Shown here one piece after another: positions 1-17,229 of a stretch of 64,000 nt of DNA (position 1 is its first letter; every line of letters begins with the position of its first letter). A program made the translations under genes and the position numbers. Source of the DNA: Lobosporangium transversale (lineage: Eukaryota > Mortierellomycota > Mortierellomycetes > Mortierellales > Mortierellaceae); the NCBI RefSeq assembly GCF_002105155.1, contig NW_019028980.1:248001-312000 (forward strand). Direction: 5' to 3'. A model generated the notes under the pieces. The model was not told the DNA's origin. It saw only the letters and a list, made by a program, of their open reading frames with translations, and made no database searches.

Positions 1-945
1 TTGCTCTGGCATATCTCTTCTAAGTTTCCAAAAAGGAATAATGTCCGAAAGAGGATAGAATTGATAGGAGGGCATCACATCATATAATACCATATCATGG
101 ACGTACAGAAACCCCCCGAAATGTAATCAAACATGACAAACTGAATGGGTCACAGTTTTCTCCCTTTATCTTTTATCTTTTTTTCTGTCGATCGATTATA
201 CAAGAATAAATTTCCCATAAGAGCAAAAAAAATAGACCGAGCCCCTCTCGATTATTGTTAAATCTTATGCTTTGGTTATCGACAACAGTCAAGATGATAT
301 ATGATCAAGGCCATTGGCTGGCCTCCAATTATCGCTCAATCATCCAAACACCAAAACCAAAAAGCGATATCAGAAAGATAAAGACAGAAGATGTCCCTCC
401 TGAGAATATTTCGCTCATTTTAGATCGATACCACTATCTCCTTCGCCCTTTGTATTCCAACACATCATCCTTTTATCACTGCAAGGTGAGTAAAAAAAAA
501 GCCTATTTTTTTTGGTGCTGACCAGATTGATGGTGTGTGATAATTAAAGAGGGACAAACTATGACCCATTAAAAAAAAAACGAGCCCCGGATGATTGACA
601 GTCACATCCTCTGATGAATGATTAATTTTGATGACATCCCATCCTCTCTGTGCATCTGTGTTCAAATTCATTCACATAAAAAAATAAAAACTTTAACCCC
701 GCATTCTGAGCATCGCCAGGTTTGGACAACACCCTGTTTTATACTTTTTTTTTTTTTTTTTTAAACCTTGTCATTGCCTCATCACTTTGCCGCAAATAAT
801 AAGCAAAACTTCATGATGAAAAAGACTTTTTTTTTGGGGGGAAGGACCTCTCCATACCCCTATTACTCCCACGCTCAATGGCAACTTGAAAATTTTTTTT
901 CCGCGCTCGATCCTCCACGCTCCCAATTCCCTAATTATTTGTTAC

Positions 946-1146
946 CTTGTAACGATGCATGGAAAGTCTGTCTTCGTACGAAAACAAGGCAACAGTTCTC
1001 ATGGATAATTCGTGAGCAGAACGGAAGACGCGGATGGCGATTTCGCCACGGTTAGCGACAAGAACCTTTTTGAGAACATCATCTGGACGATTGGTGGTTG
1101 AACGACGGATCGTATCGACTGTATGCTCCTGTTGATCGTGAACCAT
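946..1146 (-). CDS. PYC: Pyruvate carboxylase, first exon only (fragment or edge-cut gene)
   Basis: The minus strand encodes 67 residues that read as the extreme N-terminus of a cytosolic-type pyruvate carboxylase. They contain the biotin-carboxylase opening motif [18 protein letters not shown] followed by [13 protein letters not shown]. The enzyme makes oxaloacetate from pyruvate, bicarbonate and ATP. The first ATG is at 1146 and the upstream strand is pyrimidine rich, like a fungal promoter. The exon ends AAG at 946 followed by a GTAACA donor. The family is normally about 1,150-1,190 residues and should continue with a segment like ADEAY, but no such continuation is visible between 945 and 1. 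Either the first intron is longer than 945 bp and the gene leaves the window, or this is an orphan duplicated first exon. Confidence 0.65.
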
Positions 1147-1152
1147 TTCCAA

Positions 1153-1937
1153 TATACTTTTGTAGTCGATAAAGAGTTAAAATAAGTATAATAAGGTACG
1201 AAGGTATCAAATGTAAAGACAATCAAAGGCGTGTGAGTGGGGAGAGGAAGAAAAAAAGGCAGGGAAGAATAGAAATGTAGAGGCTGAAGTGAATGATATA
1301 CACACTCAGGCAACACAAAGGACAGGAGGATAAGGGCAAGAAAGAAGAAGAAAAGAGGAAAAGGGGGCAGGGTTGGTAGAGAAAAGGAAAAGAAAAAGAG
1401 GAAAGTCAAAAAAAGAGAAAAGAGAAAGCTTTTTAAATTTGACCGTGTCGGTGATCTCTTAATTGGTGCTTTTTCCGCGTTTGTCTCAGCCCAACATTCG
1501 ATGTAAAACATGCTCTCTGAAATGCACACAATAAATTTTAGGACATGTCGCGTTTCTCTTGAAGAGACAGAGCACACCTTTCATCTTCACACTCTAATAA
1601 ACATAGGCACCATCTATGTATCTGCTACATGTATCAGGTTCAACAACCAAACAAATGCATAAGCATCTACTAGACTTTTATCTCTCCCTTGCTTGCTATA
1701 GTATGCAATTGTATTTTCAGCTTCCAAATGAGTGATGATTCAGAAACATGTGCATCTTCCCATTATAACTAGTTGTTAGCCTTCATCTTGCAATTTTATA
1801 TACGAGTATTACAGTATCATCCTGCATTTCCCGTTGGCTCCGCGCTCTTTCCGAAAGGCAAAGAAATACCATGTTATACATGTATACATCCATAACACTA
1901 CAATCTGTCACGGCCTCGTGGACGCATATACCAAAAT
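1153..1937. other. Intergenic, purine-rich upstream tract
   Basis: No gene is supported here. The stretch 1230-1430 is strongly purine rich on the plus strand, hence CT-rich on the minus strand. This fits a promoter or leader for the minus-strand pyruvate carboxylase head. The remainder is AT-rich with no recognisable element. Confidence 0.5.
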
Positions 1938-2157
1938 ATGGCTCGTAATAAGACCGTTCCGGGCCGCCTTACTCGCACTGATCTCATTTGGGAAGTGTAA
2001 GTTTACTTAATAGAACATTTATGGATAACAATAAAAATGCATATTTCTACACAACCATGCTACCCATGCACTATATCTGTTTATTCTACACATAAAACTT
2101 TATACCCCCAGCATCCTCAATAACGACTATGCTATTGTTGCAACACTCGCCATCTAA
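1938..2157 (+). CDS. Candidate 34-residue spliced microprotein
   Basis: Two exons, 1938-1996 and 2112-2157, join across an intron with a strong GTAAGT donor and a pyrimidine-rich CCCCCAG acceptor. They give an open frame of 34 residues beginning MARNKTVPGRLTRTDLIWEV and ending in ATLAI, stop at 2155-2157. The start is the only ATG in frame. The N-terminal half is basic, the C-terminal half hydrophobic. I do not recognise the family. The clean intron joining two short open segments in frame is the only evidence, and a chance arrangement cannot be excluded. Confidence 0.35.
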
Positions 2158-2928
2158 TTTATGCTTCCTATTGTGGTATTTGACATGTTATATTTCCCAA
2201 TGTTCCTGAATTCTAGACTAAGTGAGAGTAAAGTGAATCACATATTATTGGATTACAGTATTATATTTACTGATGCGTCCCACGGGACAAGCCTGGATGC
2301 CTCTCTAGCTAAAGAGATGACGCGTCCTTGCTATATAAAAAGTTGGAGATTTAACAGAGTCATAAATTTGAAAAAAAAAAAAAAAAAAAGGGTGACTCAC
2401 GCCATTCCACGATCTCGCTTTATTTTAAAATGTCCACGGACACAAAAGAAAAAAAAAACCAGCTCTCATGCAGTAACCATGAAATATATTAATGGTTATT
2501 AATAAGAATATATACACATTCGTAAATATATACAAATATACTTTACTCTGACTCTTCTTTATGCGAAAGACACAAAGGGCCAGAGTGGTCAAAAGAAAGA
2601 GACAGGTATTGTGGACTGGCCATCACGCAAGTCAACATTTCACGCTCAAGCAAGAGTAACAGCGCATTTCATTTTATTTTTCGTTGATGTTGTTCACTCC
2701 ACCTATTATTTGTTTTTGCTTTTAATATTTAGTTTTACCTATTTTTATTACTGTTATATATTTTATTATTATACATACATGTATATATATATATATATAT
2801 TATTTTTTACCTATTTTTTTTTTTTTTTTTTTGTGTGGTGTGTATGGTGAATGCATGTTAATTCCTCCCGACTTGTTCCTGATCGGAATAAGACTTTTTT
2901 TTTTTTGACTTTCTGTTCCTGCATCACA
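2158..2928. other. Intergenic, AT-rich with homopolymers
   Basis: Long A run near 2371-2389, an (AT)n stretch near 2780-2800 and T runs near 2814-2832 and 2895-2906. No gene, RNA or element recognised. Confidence 0.5.
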
Positions 2929-3027
2929 ATGACAGGCACAGACAAATTAGCCCAATGGCCCACTGAAGACATTGCAGCTTTTTTAATCCAAGAGAAGCGC
3001 GGAGACACAAATTTTTGGTCGATGTAA
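2929..3027 (+). CDS. SAM-domain-like first exon or fragment
   Basis: A 32-residue open frame starts at an ATG preceded by a pyrimidine-rich leader. It reads like the first helices of a sterile alpha motif domain, with the segment WPTEDIAAFLIQEKRGDTNF resembling the W-x-x-E-D-V/I-x-x-F/W-L opening of SAM domains. The frame stops at 3025-3027. A GT lies at 3024-3025, so splicing to a later exon is possible, but the donor GTAACC is weak and no convincing continuation with the remaining SAM helices was found by 3769. It may be the head of a gene, a decayed copy or chance. Confidence 0.3.
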   Translation: MTGTDKLAQWPTEDIAAFLIQEKRGDTNFWSM

Positions 3028-3769
3028 CCATTATATTGATGCCATGGAACACGGACATTAGCAAACAACAGTCGATTTTTTTTTATTTTATTTTTTTACT
3101 TTCTCACGGTCCTCTGTCACCCCGCATTTTTTTTATTGCGTTCAACCCCAGTCGCCTCTTTTGTCAAATATGCTACTCCATTGAATCAATTATTTAAACT
3201 CTCCATGTCTGCATGAGCCATCCCGATCGATTGCTATTGGTCAAACCTGGCCGTCTCCGCGAGAAGCCATTGCCCCAATGTAACCATTTAATCGATTTCT
3301 GTGTTTGAAGATACCCTTCTACAATTCCTTCGTCTTTTCCAGAACGGAGCAATTTGGCAGACCTATTAGCCAATCCCAAGTGCATATAAAAGATCTGAGT
3401 CGAATCCATTATCAATCAGAAGACTTCGCTCTAAAGACAACTCTTCTGCATCATCTTTGGTGAATCCTCTAATTGTGGTCAGTGCTTTTTTATCAGATTA
3501 GGAGTAGCTGTAGTTGGCTTTTAAGACAGTTTAGATAGATTAACGGCGTATAGATCTGCGTTGATTCTATAATAATATAAAATACCAGGAGTGGCAGGTA
3601 TAACATATTATATACTATGACATCGATTTCTCACAGCCATACTGTAATTACTATTATTTTATTTCTGTATTTCGTGATCTTGGCGATGTAAACTAACGTC
3701 GTTAATATAAGTATGGAGCATTTCATGTTCAGACATAACATTAAATCAGTTTTTTTATGCGTGCATATA
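3028..3769. other. Intergenic, nothing recognised
   Basis: Short open frames occur, but none has family resemblance or convincing splice structure. A pyrimidine-rich acceptor-like site lies at about 3331-3340, followed by about 40 open codons. Confidence 0.4.
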
Positions 3770-6163
3770 CTATGCAGTGGCCTTCATGGGTATAGTGCTA
3801 CCAGTGGAGCGGGCCTTACGTTGCTGAGCCTTGGCTTCATTCAAAAGGCGTTCCTTCTCCAGAATGTCAGAACATTTGAGCCAAGTAGGGACATAATGAC
3901 GGACAAAATAGTTGACCTTAGGGACTTCTGCCGTCTTACCCTTCACGCCTTCTTCCATCTTGCGAGTGGTTTCTACTACATCAACTTCCCCTTTTTGAGA
4001 GTTGTTGGTGCTATTGTTACTCGAGTGATTAGAACATACTAGTCCATTCTTGAATAACTCAGACAATCGACGGCGGTTGTTGTAATATGAAGGCCAGTGC
4101 TTACGAATCCATTGTTCACGCCATTCCGAAAACTTGCATGTTGATTGCTGTTGTTGTTGCTGTTGCTTTCCTTGTTCTTCTAATTTCGCACGAAGAGGTT
4201 CATCTATGGCCTGGTACAATCGCACTAACTCGGTCTTCGACATCGTCGCTGCTTCAAATAGAGATTGAGTCAAATGGATCATCATCATATACACCAGTGT
4301 TTGAAGAATAAGGTTTTCATCGCTACTACTTTTGCCGTTCATTATTGATGGCGATGATTCATCCTTAGGCATGGTCATATACGTCTGAGCCAGCTTCTTT
4401 TCCACATGTGCCCTGAGTTCTCTACGCATCTGCTCATCCAATTCGGCTTCTTGCTTAGTAGCGACTTCATATCGAATCAAAAGATCCTTATAAGCAGCCT
4501 GCGCTTGTTTTGTTGAAGACTCATCCTTGAGGTCTACATTCATTTCTGGCACTTCCGCTCTATTAATCAACAATCCCCAATCACCATCAAATGGTACAAA
4601 TGGCTGAAGTGAGGCTGGAGTCATCTCAAAGGTCGAAGAAGCCATTGTCTGGGCTGCTGTTGGTATCGCTAAGGTATTGCTGCTCATATTGTTAAAGTCA
4701 GAGATTCCATCATTTGTAGGTAGCGAATCTAAGGGGGCTGTTTGATGATGAATCTGTGGAAGATGTGGAACAGTCGATAAGCCAAAGTTAACGGCGCTGT
4801 TGTCGTTACTGTCGAATGCTCCAGCGATATTGCTAGTTGATGATACTATCGCTGATGATGCACCGCCATTTGTGCCGCTGCTGCCGCTATTGCTGCTGCT
4901 GTTGCTATTGTTTGTGGGGAAGGATTCTGAGCCTGGGTGTAAGAGGCTAGCGAGCAAGTTAGCGTGCTCTTTGGACATTCGCCCATCTGTAAACAGAGAT
5001 TGTGAAAGCCGAATGGTCTCTAATTCTTGCCTTAAAAACTGACAGTTGAGTTCTGACTGGATAAGTCGTCGCTGCAAATCTGCTGCCTCCCGTCGTGCTT
5101 CCTTAACCTGATTTTCCAGTGAAGTGATGTACTCTTGCGTATATAAATAGAAAATAGGGTTGGTAAATTATTTAAAGGAAAGCCCAAGTACTTTTTGAGA
5201 AATATCATTCATTGCCACTGACATACCTTTTCTTCGAACTCGAAAGTTACGAGCAGACAGTTTGTTACGGAGCTGCCTACGCTCCTTGCTTGTCATCTTT
5301 TTCAATTCTCCCGCAGTTGGTTTTTTGGGATCCGACAATGATTCACCTGCACTTGAACGACGATGACCACCATCATCATCATCATTATTATTATCGTCGC
5401 TGTCCATAGAAGCATCGTCTTGCATGGGTGGAGAAGGATAAATGGCGTTTTTGTGGCGGTCTTCTAATGGTGAAGATGACGATGATGATCCAGGAGATAC
5501 TGATCTTCCTGAGGAGCTGCCACGAAGTCGTCGCTGTCGGTGCTCTAAATCCGAAGTCTCTGAAGAAGTGCTTCCACGTAAGAGAGTTGACTGCAAGAGT
5601 TGATGTTGTTGATAATGATGTCTTTGATGCAATTGTTGAAGTTGTAGTAGGCGGTGTACCCAAATATCCTGAGACATGGGTTCTGGCCTAGGGACCGCAG
5701 AATGTACATCCGATTCAGACGAAGATGTTGTTGTGATAGGGCTATTCAAAGTCAAGATTTCCTTTTGAAGGGCAACTGGCATTGGTGGAGGGATATTAGG
5801 AGAGAGTTGACGATATGAGAAGGATGTAGAGGGTAGCAAGATTGTGTGGCCTATTGGGATTGTTGTTTGCGATGACTGTTCCTGTACTTGTGCCTGTGCC
5901 TGTGCCTGTTCCTCTGTTTGTGCTTGCTCTGTTACTGTTGCTGTTGTTGTTGCTGTTGCTGTTGCTGTTGCTGTTGATGATAATGATCTAGCAATAGCCG
6001 TGGCTTGCATCGGCTGCATTGGCGTTGATTGGGAAGAGGAGGGAGGGGGGTCTTGAAAGAGTGAGGAAAGGTCATCCACAGTAGCACTAGATGTATCCTG
6101 TGAAAGAAAGTATTGGAGTAATTCCGTATCGTCTGATGAAGGGATAGTATTAGAGAAATCCAT
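3770..6163 (-). CDS. bZIP transcription factor
   Basis: Two exons (6163-5227 and 5133-3770) split by a 93 nt intron (donor GTATGT, acceptor GCAAG) encode 766 residues. The basic region is at about residues 293-312, KERRQLRNKLSARNFRVRRK. It continues across the splice into EYITSLENQV and a leucine zipper with heptad positions near L318, L332 and L346. The intron therefore cuts the bZIP exactly between DNA-contacting and dimerising parts. The N-terminus is Ser/Thr/Gln rich with alternating Ala-Thr repeats and an acidic Asn-Asp run, typical of activation regions. The C-terminal half contains a conserved-looking helical block (about residues 530-700) with a Gln run. The ATG at 6163 is the first in frame. 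This is a nuclear DNA-binding regulator with unknown target genes. It is divergent from SPB1. Confidence 0.9.
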
Positions 6164-6712
6164 AATAATAATAATAATATAATAATACAATGTCGATCTA
6201 GTATGTATGAGTGTGTATGTCTGAGATAAATAAAAACGATAAGAATGAGAAATCAAATGAGAAAAACGTTAAAATGGGCAAGAGAGGTGTGGAGGCAAAA
6301 CAAAAAAAAAAAAGAAAAAGAAAAAGGGCTAAGCGAATAGGATATTGGAGCAATTCATGATGTCCAACGACCTTTCATTTTTGCGTTCATGAGCTGAGCC
6401 CAGCCTTCTTTGCCCACAAAAGTGATCGATCGATGCAGGACGCGCGGCATGAGTGTAAATGTGACTTCATTTTTAATGGGTGTTTTTCTATTCTATTCAA
6501 TTTATCCTATGCAGACTTTTTACATGTTAGTGCGCCTGCTGGATTGATGCTATTGAGGCCTACTGCGCTCCCCGTGTGGACTGCACAATGCGTGGTGTGG
6601 TGTGCTTATTTAACTACCCATATCCGTCTCCTTGCGTCAATGGTGCTAGACTAACTACATGGTAGGACTCGGCTCTATCATGCCAAGACGTACGCAATTG
6701 ACACCATGTCGC

Positions 6713-6747
<35 letters not shown>

Positions 6748-7621
6748 ATTTTTTGGCGACAATATTTGTATTTCACTACGCGCTTAATATTTCATTCTAT
6801 TGAAGTAATTGGAGCACTAACATGTAACAAGTATATCAGATATATAAGAAGTAGAGTGTCATGACATCAGAGTAAAAGGCTGCTCTCATGTCTTTGGTAA
6901 TGCTGTCTTTTCCGTTATTGCACGTATTCCAAGGAGAAAGAGTGTGTATGGCAGCGAACTAGCTGAAGATCATTTGTATGAGGCGTCCGTAGGCGAGGCG
7001 GGCCATAACACCGTCCGTACTCTAGCCCTGAGGGGAAAAAAGCATCAGGCAAAGTATATACCATGAAAGCTTAGGTGTCTTTGATGTTATTGCTGTTGTT
7101 ACTACTGTTGTTATCCCTTATGTTGATATTGGTACCAATATTGTGCCTAGTTCCAACATTGAATAGGCCGTTGTGGCATTCTTCATCTTTGATCACTACA
7201 AGTGTATTCTCAAGGCAAGCTTGATCTCAAAAAGAGGTCAACTAACCAAACCTTTGAAAGCATTGTTTTAAAGTTTGATCTTTTCTCCAAAAAAGGAAGG
7301 AGTTCAACAAATAAACAGGTAAGCCACAAAAAAAAAAAAAAAAAAAAAAAAGTAACCAAACTGGACTTTGAGTGTTATGTTTAGTAGTTGAATGTCTTTC
7401 TTTCAAGGCGCATCTCCTTCCCTTGCATCTTTTCTATCCATAATATCCTTCCAATTGACCAGCCTGAGTCATTTCATCTGACCATTCATTTCTCTTAATT
7501 CTTTCCAATTTGTATTTTTGTTTTATTTTATATGTTCCTTTGAGGAACTATTAAAAAAAGTTCGAAGATTTTTATTCCTTCTCTCCACGTTATTTTCCTT
7601 TTTATATAAACATATTTCATC
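6164..7621. other. Divergent spacer between bZIP gene and SPB1
   Basis: About 1.46 kb without a supported gene. It contains a 33-T tract at 6714-6746 and an A tract of about 24 near 7328-7351. AT-rich, TATA-like sequence lies just before SPB1 (about 7600-7610). The promoters of both flanking genes must lie here. Confidence 0.5.
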
Positions 7622-13686
<6,065 letters not shown>

Positions 13687-14243
13687 AAGACTTGTCCACA
13701 TAATGCATGCGATAAATAAATAAATAAATCGCTTTGTTTCCCATAATTAATGTTCATAAAAATATATATCTTTTCAAACTTCTTTATTCATTTTTTTTTT
13801 AAGGGATGTTTGCAAAGCGGAGGCGTCCGTCAAAAGATCGAGAAAAGAAGCAAAGCGTGACCACATCAGGCAACACTTGCGAATATCTTCACGTAAATGT
13901 CGATGATTCGATGCTTCGATGGTGCAACCAAGTGTGAAAATTTTCATTTTTTGCTTTCATTGATGAAAAGGAAATTGTGTAGCAATCAATACATCATCTT
14001 GGACCATGCTTAGATGTCATACTTGCCCAAATCTAATGTTGCTGGCTCCCGTGGTCATGTATTTTTATGATAGTAAGGGTCACCCATAAAATATCTTCCT
14101 TGGACAAGCCAACCTGGCTCTATTATTTAATATAACCTAATAAGCTTTCACTACATTGAAGATTATATTTATTTTTCGTGTCTGTGTCTTCCATTGTTCA
14201 GTCGAAGCACACGCTCCCTTTTTCAATCACATCACGTATTCTG

Positions 14244-14277
<34 letters not shown>

Positions 14278-14444
14278 CTCACAGCGCATTGGTACATAGC
14301 GAGTGGAGTTCCTTCAAAGACAAACTTTTCTTTCTCTCACGTCTTTCTTTCATTTTCCTTCTTCTCAACATCACTTGCTAATTCATCAACTATCTTTCCC
14401 CCCCCCCCACAAACCACAGACTGGGTTACTAAGCGTTTTTTATC
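13687..14444. other. Intergenic with 33-T tract
   Basis: Tandem AAAT units near 13715-13728 fit a polyadenylation signal for malate synthase. A 33-T tract at 14245-14277 and a C run near 14399-14409 lie in the leader of the next gene. No gene is supported. Confidence 0.5.
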
Positions 14445-16160
14445 ATGAAGGTGCTTCTCAATATCTCGTTGGCCGCCCTCTTGGCCACCTCTTCTTTGAT
14501 CGACGCGCTTACGCTGGACCAGTTTCTTGTCAATCCCAAGGTCAAGTCACTGGCACCACATTTGCTCGAAGAGATCAACTCTCAAGGTGCCGAGTCCCTC
14601 ACTACTAATCAACAGGACCATACTAGCCATACTAAGGAAAATAAGCTTCCACTTCTCAACGGTATTATCGAGGCTGTCTCACGCAATATTTTCTATGGTG
14701 CTGACGCTGACTGGTCCAGGCTTGAGGAAGCCAAGCTCAAGGTTATCCAGGAGCATGGTCCCGAAGCTCTTAAAGCCGCAGCAAATCTGACCGAGATTGA
14801 TGCTCAATGTGCCTCTCTCATCGTCAGCAGTATTTACGATACGGTCATTAATTTACCTCCTCCTTCTAAGAGAACTCGTGATGAAGGGGCCGAAAAAGAC
14901 GAGGGACAAAACACTCAACAGAAGGGACAGGAAAACGAAAAGAGCCAGAACGAGGAGTCTACGAAAGATAAAGATGACTTCAGAGAGAATGAAAATAGTA
15001 ATGTAGGCCCCAATTCATCGCCCCTCTGGGATGTCCTTGGCTTTGGCTTGATTAAATCATCAAACGCAGTCAGGATGGCCAAGAGCATTATCTCTCCTTC
15101 ACGTGTTTGTGAGACAACCAATACAGCCTACCTTAAAGGTGTTGATGATATCGTTTACTACAGTAGCTTGACCCATGGTCTTGCCGCGAGTGCTCTTGCC
15201 TCGGCTCCATCAGATTCAGCTATCAAATCTTTGGATACACAAACCATCGTCAATGCAGTTGGCAAACTTGCAATCGAGATTCAGATGGCACAAAGTGTCG
15301 CACGCTTGGTTAAACTCAACCCTGCTGATCCTCAAGTCCGCACCATCATTTACCTGGCCCTTACAGCTGAAAACTCTGGCTCACCTTCTGCCCAAAACGC
15401 GCGAGATATCAATAACCTTGTCTATAACGGCCTCGGAAATGACATCCCTGAGGAAATCCTTTACTCACTTAATGGCCGAGCCGCCCTTTCGCTCATCGCA
15501 AATGGTACCGGTCGTAGTGGATACGGCTCTACATCTCTCAGTAGCATTCCAGTCGTCCGAAGCTTCTTTACCTTCAGCTCTGAGGTATTGACTGCTAATG
15601 GTGTTGGTGACATTCTCAAGTATGTCTTCTGTCCAGAGACTATTCGTGAGGCAGGGCGCACCAAAGTTGAAGTTGTTGACGACATTAAGGAGGGAGCAGA
15701 GGAAGCTGCAAAAAAGGGATCAAAGGCCGCACAAAAGGCTTTCAACATCCCTGAGGGGGCAGCCAAGAACGTAGCGGAGGATGCGAAGGCAAAGAGCCAA
15801 GAGACCAAGGAGAATATCAACAAAGCAGCGAAAAACGTGGCTCAAGAGGCCAAATATAGTGGTGAGAACATCAAAAACAAGATTGAATATGCTGCTGAAA
15901 ACATTCGAGCCAAGGTTGTATCTAGTACAGAAAAAGTCAATGCAGCAGGAGAGCAATTTGCAGAGAGTGTTCACGATACTGCCCATGACGCCAAAAAAAA
16001 TGTTAAGGGCGCCGTTGGTGACATCAAGGGAAAGGCAGTCGAAGAAGAAGAGGCGGCAAAAAAATTGGCAAGCGAAGCAGCTAAGAAAGTTGCAGACCAG
16101 GTGGAGAAAAAAGCTCAACGAGTTGCAGACAAAGCTGATGAGGTTAAGCAGGAGCTCTAA
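14445..16160 (+). CDS. Secreted EcsC-like protein with LEA-like amphipathic tail
   Basis: A single exon encodes 571 residues. Residues 1-21 form a typical signal peptide ending near IDALT. A low-complexity acidic linker lies at about 145-190. The central part (about 195-400) resembles the EcsC family: a helical block with TIVNAVGKLAIEIQMAQSVA followed by RTIIYLALTAENSG, and a Gly-rich patch GTGRSGYGSTS. Residues about 415-571 are Lys/Ala/Glu-rich repeats with recurrent KxAxxxAEDAK-type 11-mers, as in LEA group 3/4 proteins or exchangeable apolipoproteins, predicted to form one long amphipathic helix. The EcsC molecular function is not settled, and the combination with a signal peptide suggests a vacuolar, secreted or lipid-droplet-facing surface protein. 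Function is not assigned. Confidence 0.75.
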   Translation: MKVLLNISLAALLATSSLIDALTLDQFLVNPKVKSLAPHLLEEINSQGAESLTTNQQDHTSHTKENKLPLLNGIIEAVSRNIFYGADADWSRLEEAKLKVIQEHGPEALKAAANLTEIDAQCASLIVSSIYDTVINLPPPSKRTRDEGAEKDEGQNTQQKGQENEKSQNEESTKDKDDFRENENSNVGPNSSPLWDVLGFGLIKSSNAVRMAKSIISPSRVCETTNTAYLKGVDDIVYYSSLTHGLAASALASAPSDSAIKSLDTQTIVNAVGKLAIEIQMAQSVARLVKLNPADPQVRTIIYLALTAENSGSPSAQNARDINNLVYNGLGNDIPEEILYSLNGRAALSLIANGTGRSGYGSTSLSSIPVVRSFFTFSSEVLTANGVGDILKYVFCPETIREAGRTKVEVVDDIKEGAEEAAKKGSKAAQKAFNIPEGAAKNVAEDAKAKSQETKENINKAAKNVAQEAKYSGENIKNKIEYAAENIRAKVVSSTEKVNAAGEQFAESVHDTAHDAKKNVKGAVGDIKGKAVEEEEAAKKLASEAAKKVADQVEKKAQRVADKADEVKQEL

Positions 16161-16801
16161 AGAAAATGATATGCTTTTTGCTTGATTCCCCTCTTTAGTG
16201 TCAATACAATGCGATTATTTTCATTTTTTTTACCTTTACTTCGTACCCCCCAGGTCTACACTCTTGCACAACATGCTCACTTCACTTGTGTAGAAAGGAC
16301 GGCACTCGTAATAAAATTAAAATTTGGAACATGCTTTAAAACGCGACAAAAAATTCTCGTGTTCCCCGTGACATTATAAAACCTTGTCTGTGCCTATTGT
16401 ACCTCTTTCTAGTTTACAACTTTACAACAGTATTGGTGACATCCAAACGAATAAAGATAGCAATCAAAACAGAAAGTGTTCGTTATCACCATGAGCAGGG
16501 TAATGCATAAAACATTTGAAACAATGGAAATGAAAACAAATCTCAGTTCAAACTTTAATAATAATAGACAATTGACATCAATGACTGATGCTATGAATCT
16601 GCATTCATATAGAATCATGATGGAGGGCCTCCTGTGCGGACCAATAACTTTTTCGATATTGGTGTTGTAGGAAGGTATGGGTGGCAAGATTGTTTTGCTT
16701 TTACCACCTATTTTTTGGTCCTAACACATCAATGCCGTTTTTTTTTTTTTTTTTTTTTTTTTTTTTCTTTTCTTTTCGATAACAGACGAACAGGAATTAC
16801 T
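16161..16801. other. Intergenic upstream of MIF2
   Basis: T tract at about 16739-16766, then a possible acceptor (ATAACAG) 14 bases before the MIF2 ATG. A spliced 5' untranslated exon is therefore possible. No coding gene is supported. Confidence 0.4.
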
Positions 16802-17196
16802 ATGAAGGCCAATGTTAAAAAGGATGCAGATGGACTTGATAATATTGATGACTTTTGGAGCGATGACAAGGATGACAACGTCCATAATGGCTCACAATAC
16901 CAAGGCATTAATATGATGAATAAAAATGGTAATGGTGGTAGCAGTCATGATAACGAAGATTTCAGTACATGGCTAGGATTGCCTTCACCATCAACACAAC
17001 GCCAGCGACGGCAGCAGGAACAACATCAACAGCATTATTTGGAGCAGGATCTCCCAGAAGAGCTTTTATCAACACCTACGTCGCGTCGGTCTCAGCTTGT
17101 ACCTATATCTGAAGGCTCGGGCTCTAGGAGGGGTATGTATTGACACCATTATATTTTAGTTGAATAGTGAGGCATTTTTCAGTTCGTAACGTCTGG

Positions 17197-17229
<33 letters not shown>

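Noticed and set aside
255-489. Plus-strand open frame ending at a GTGAGT donor-like site
   Set aside because: No recognisable domain, no ATG near a promoter-like context and no second exon; probably chance.
3194-3415. Minus-strand 73-codon frame
   Set aside because: No family resemblance and no supporting signals.
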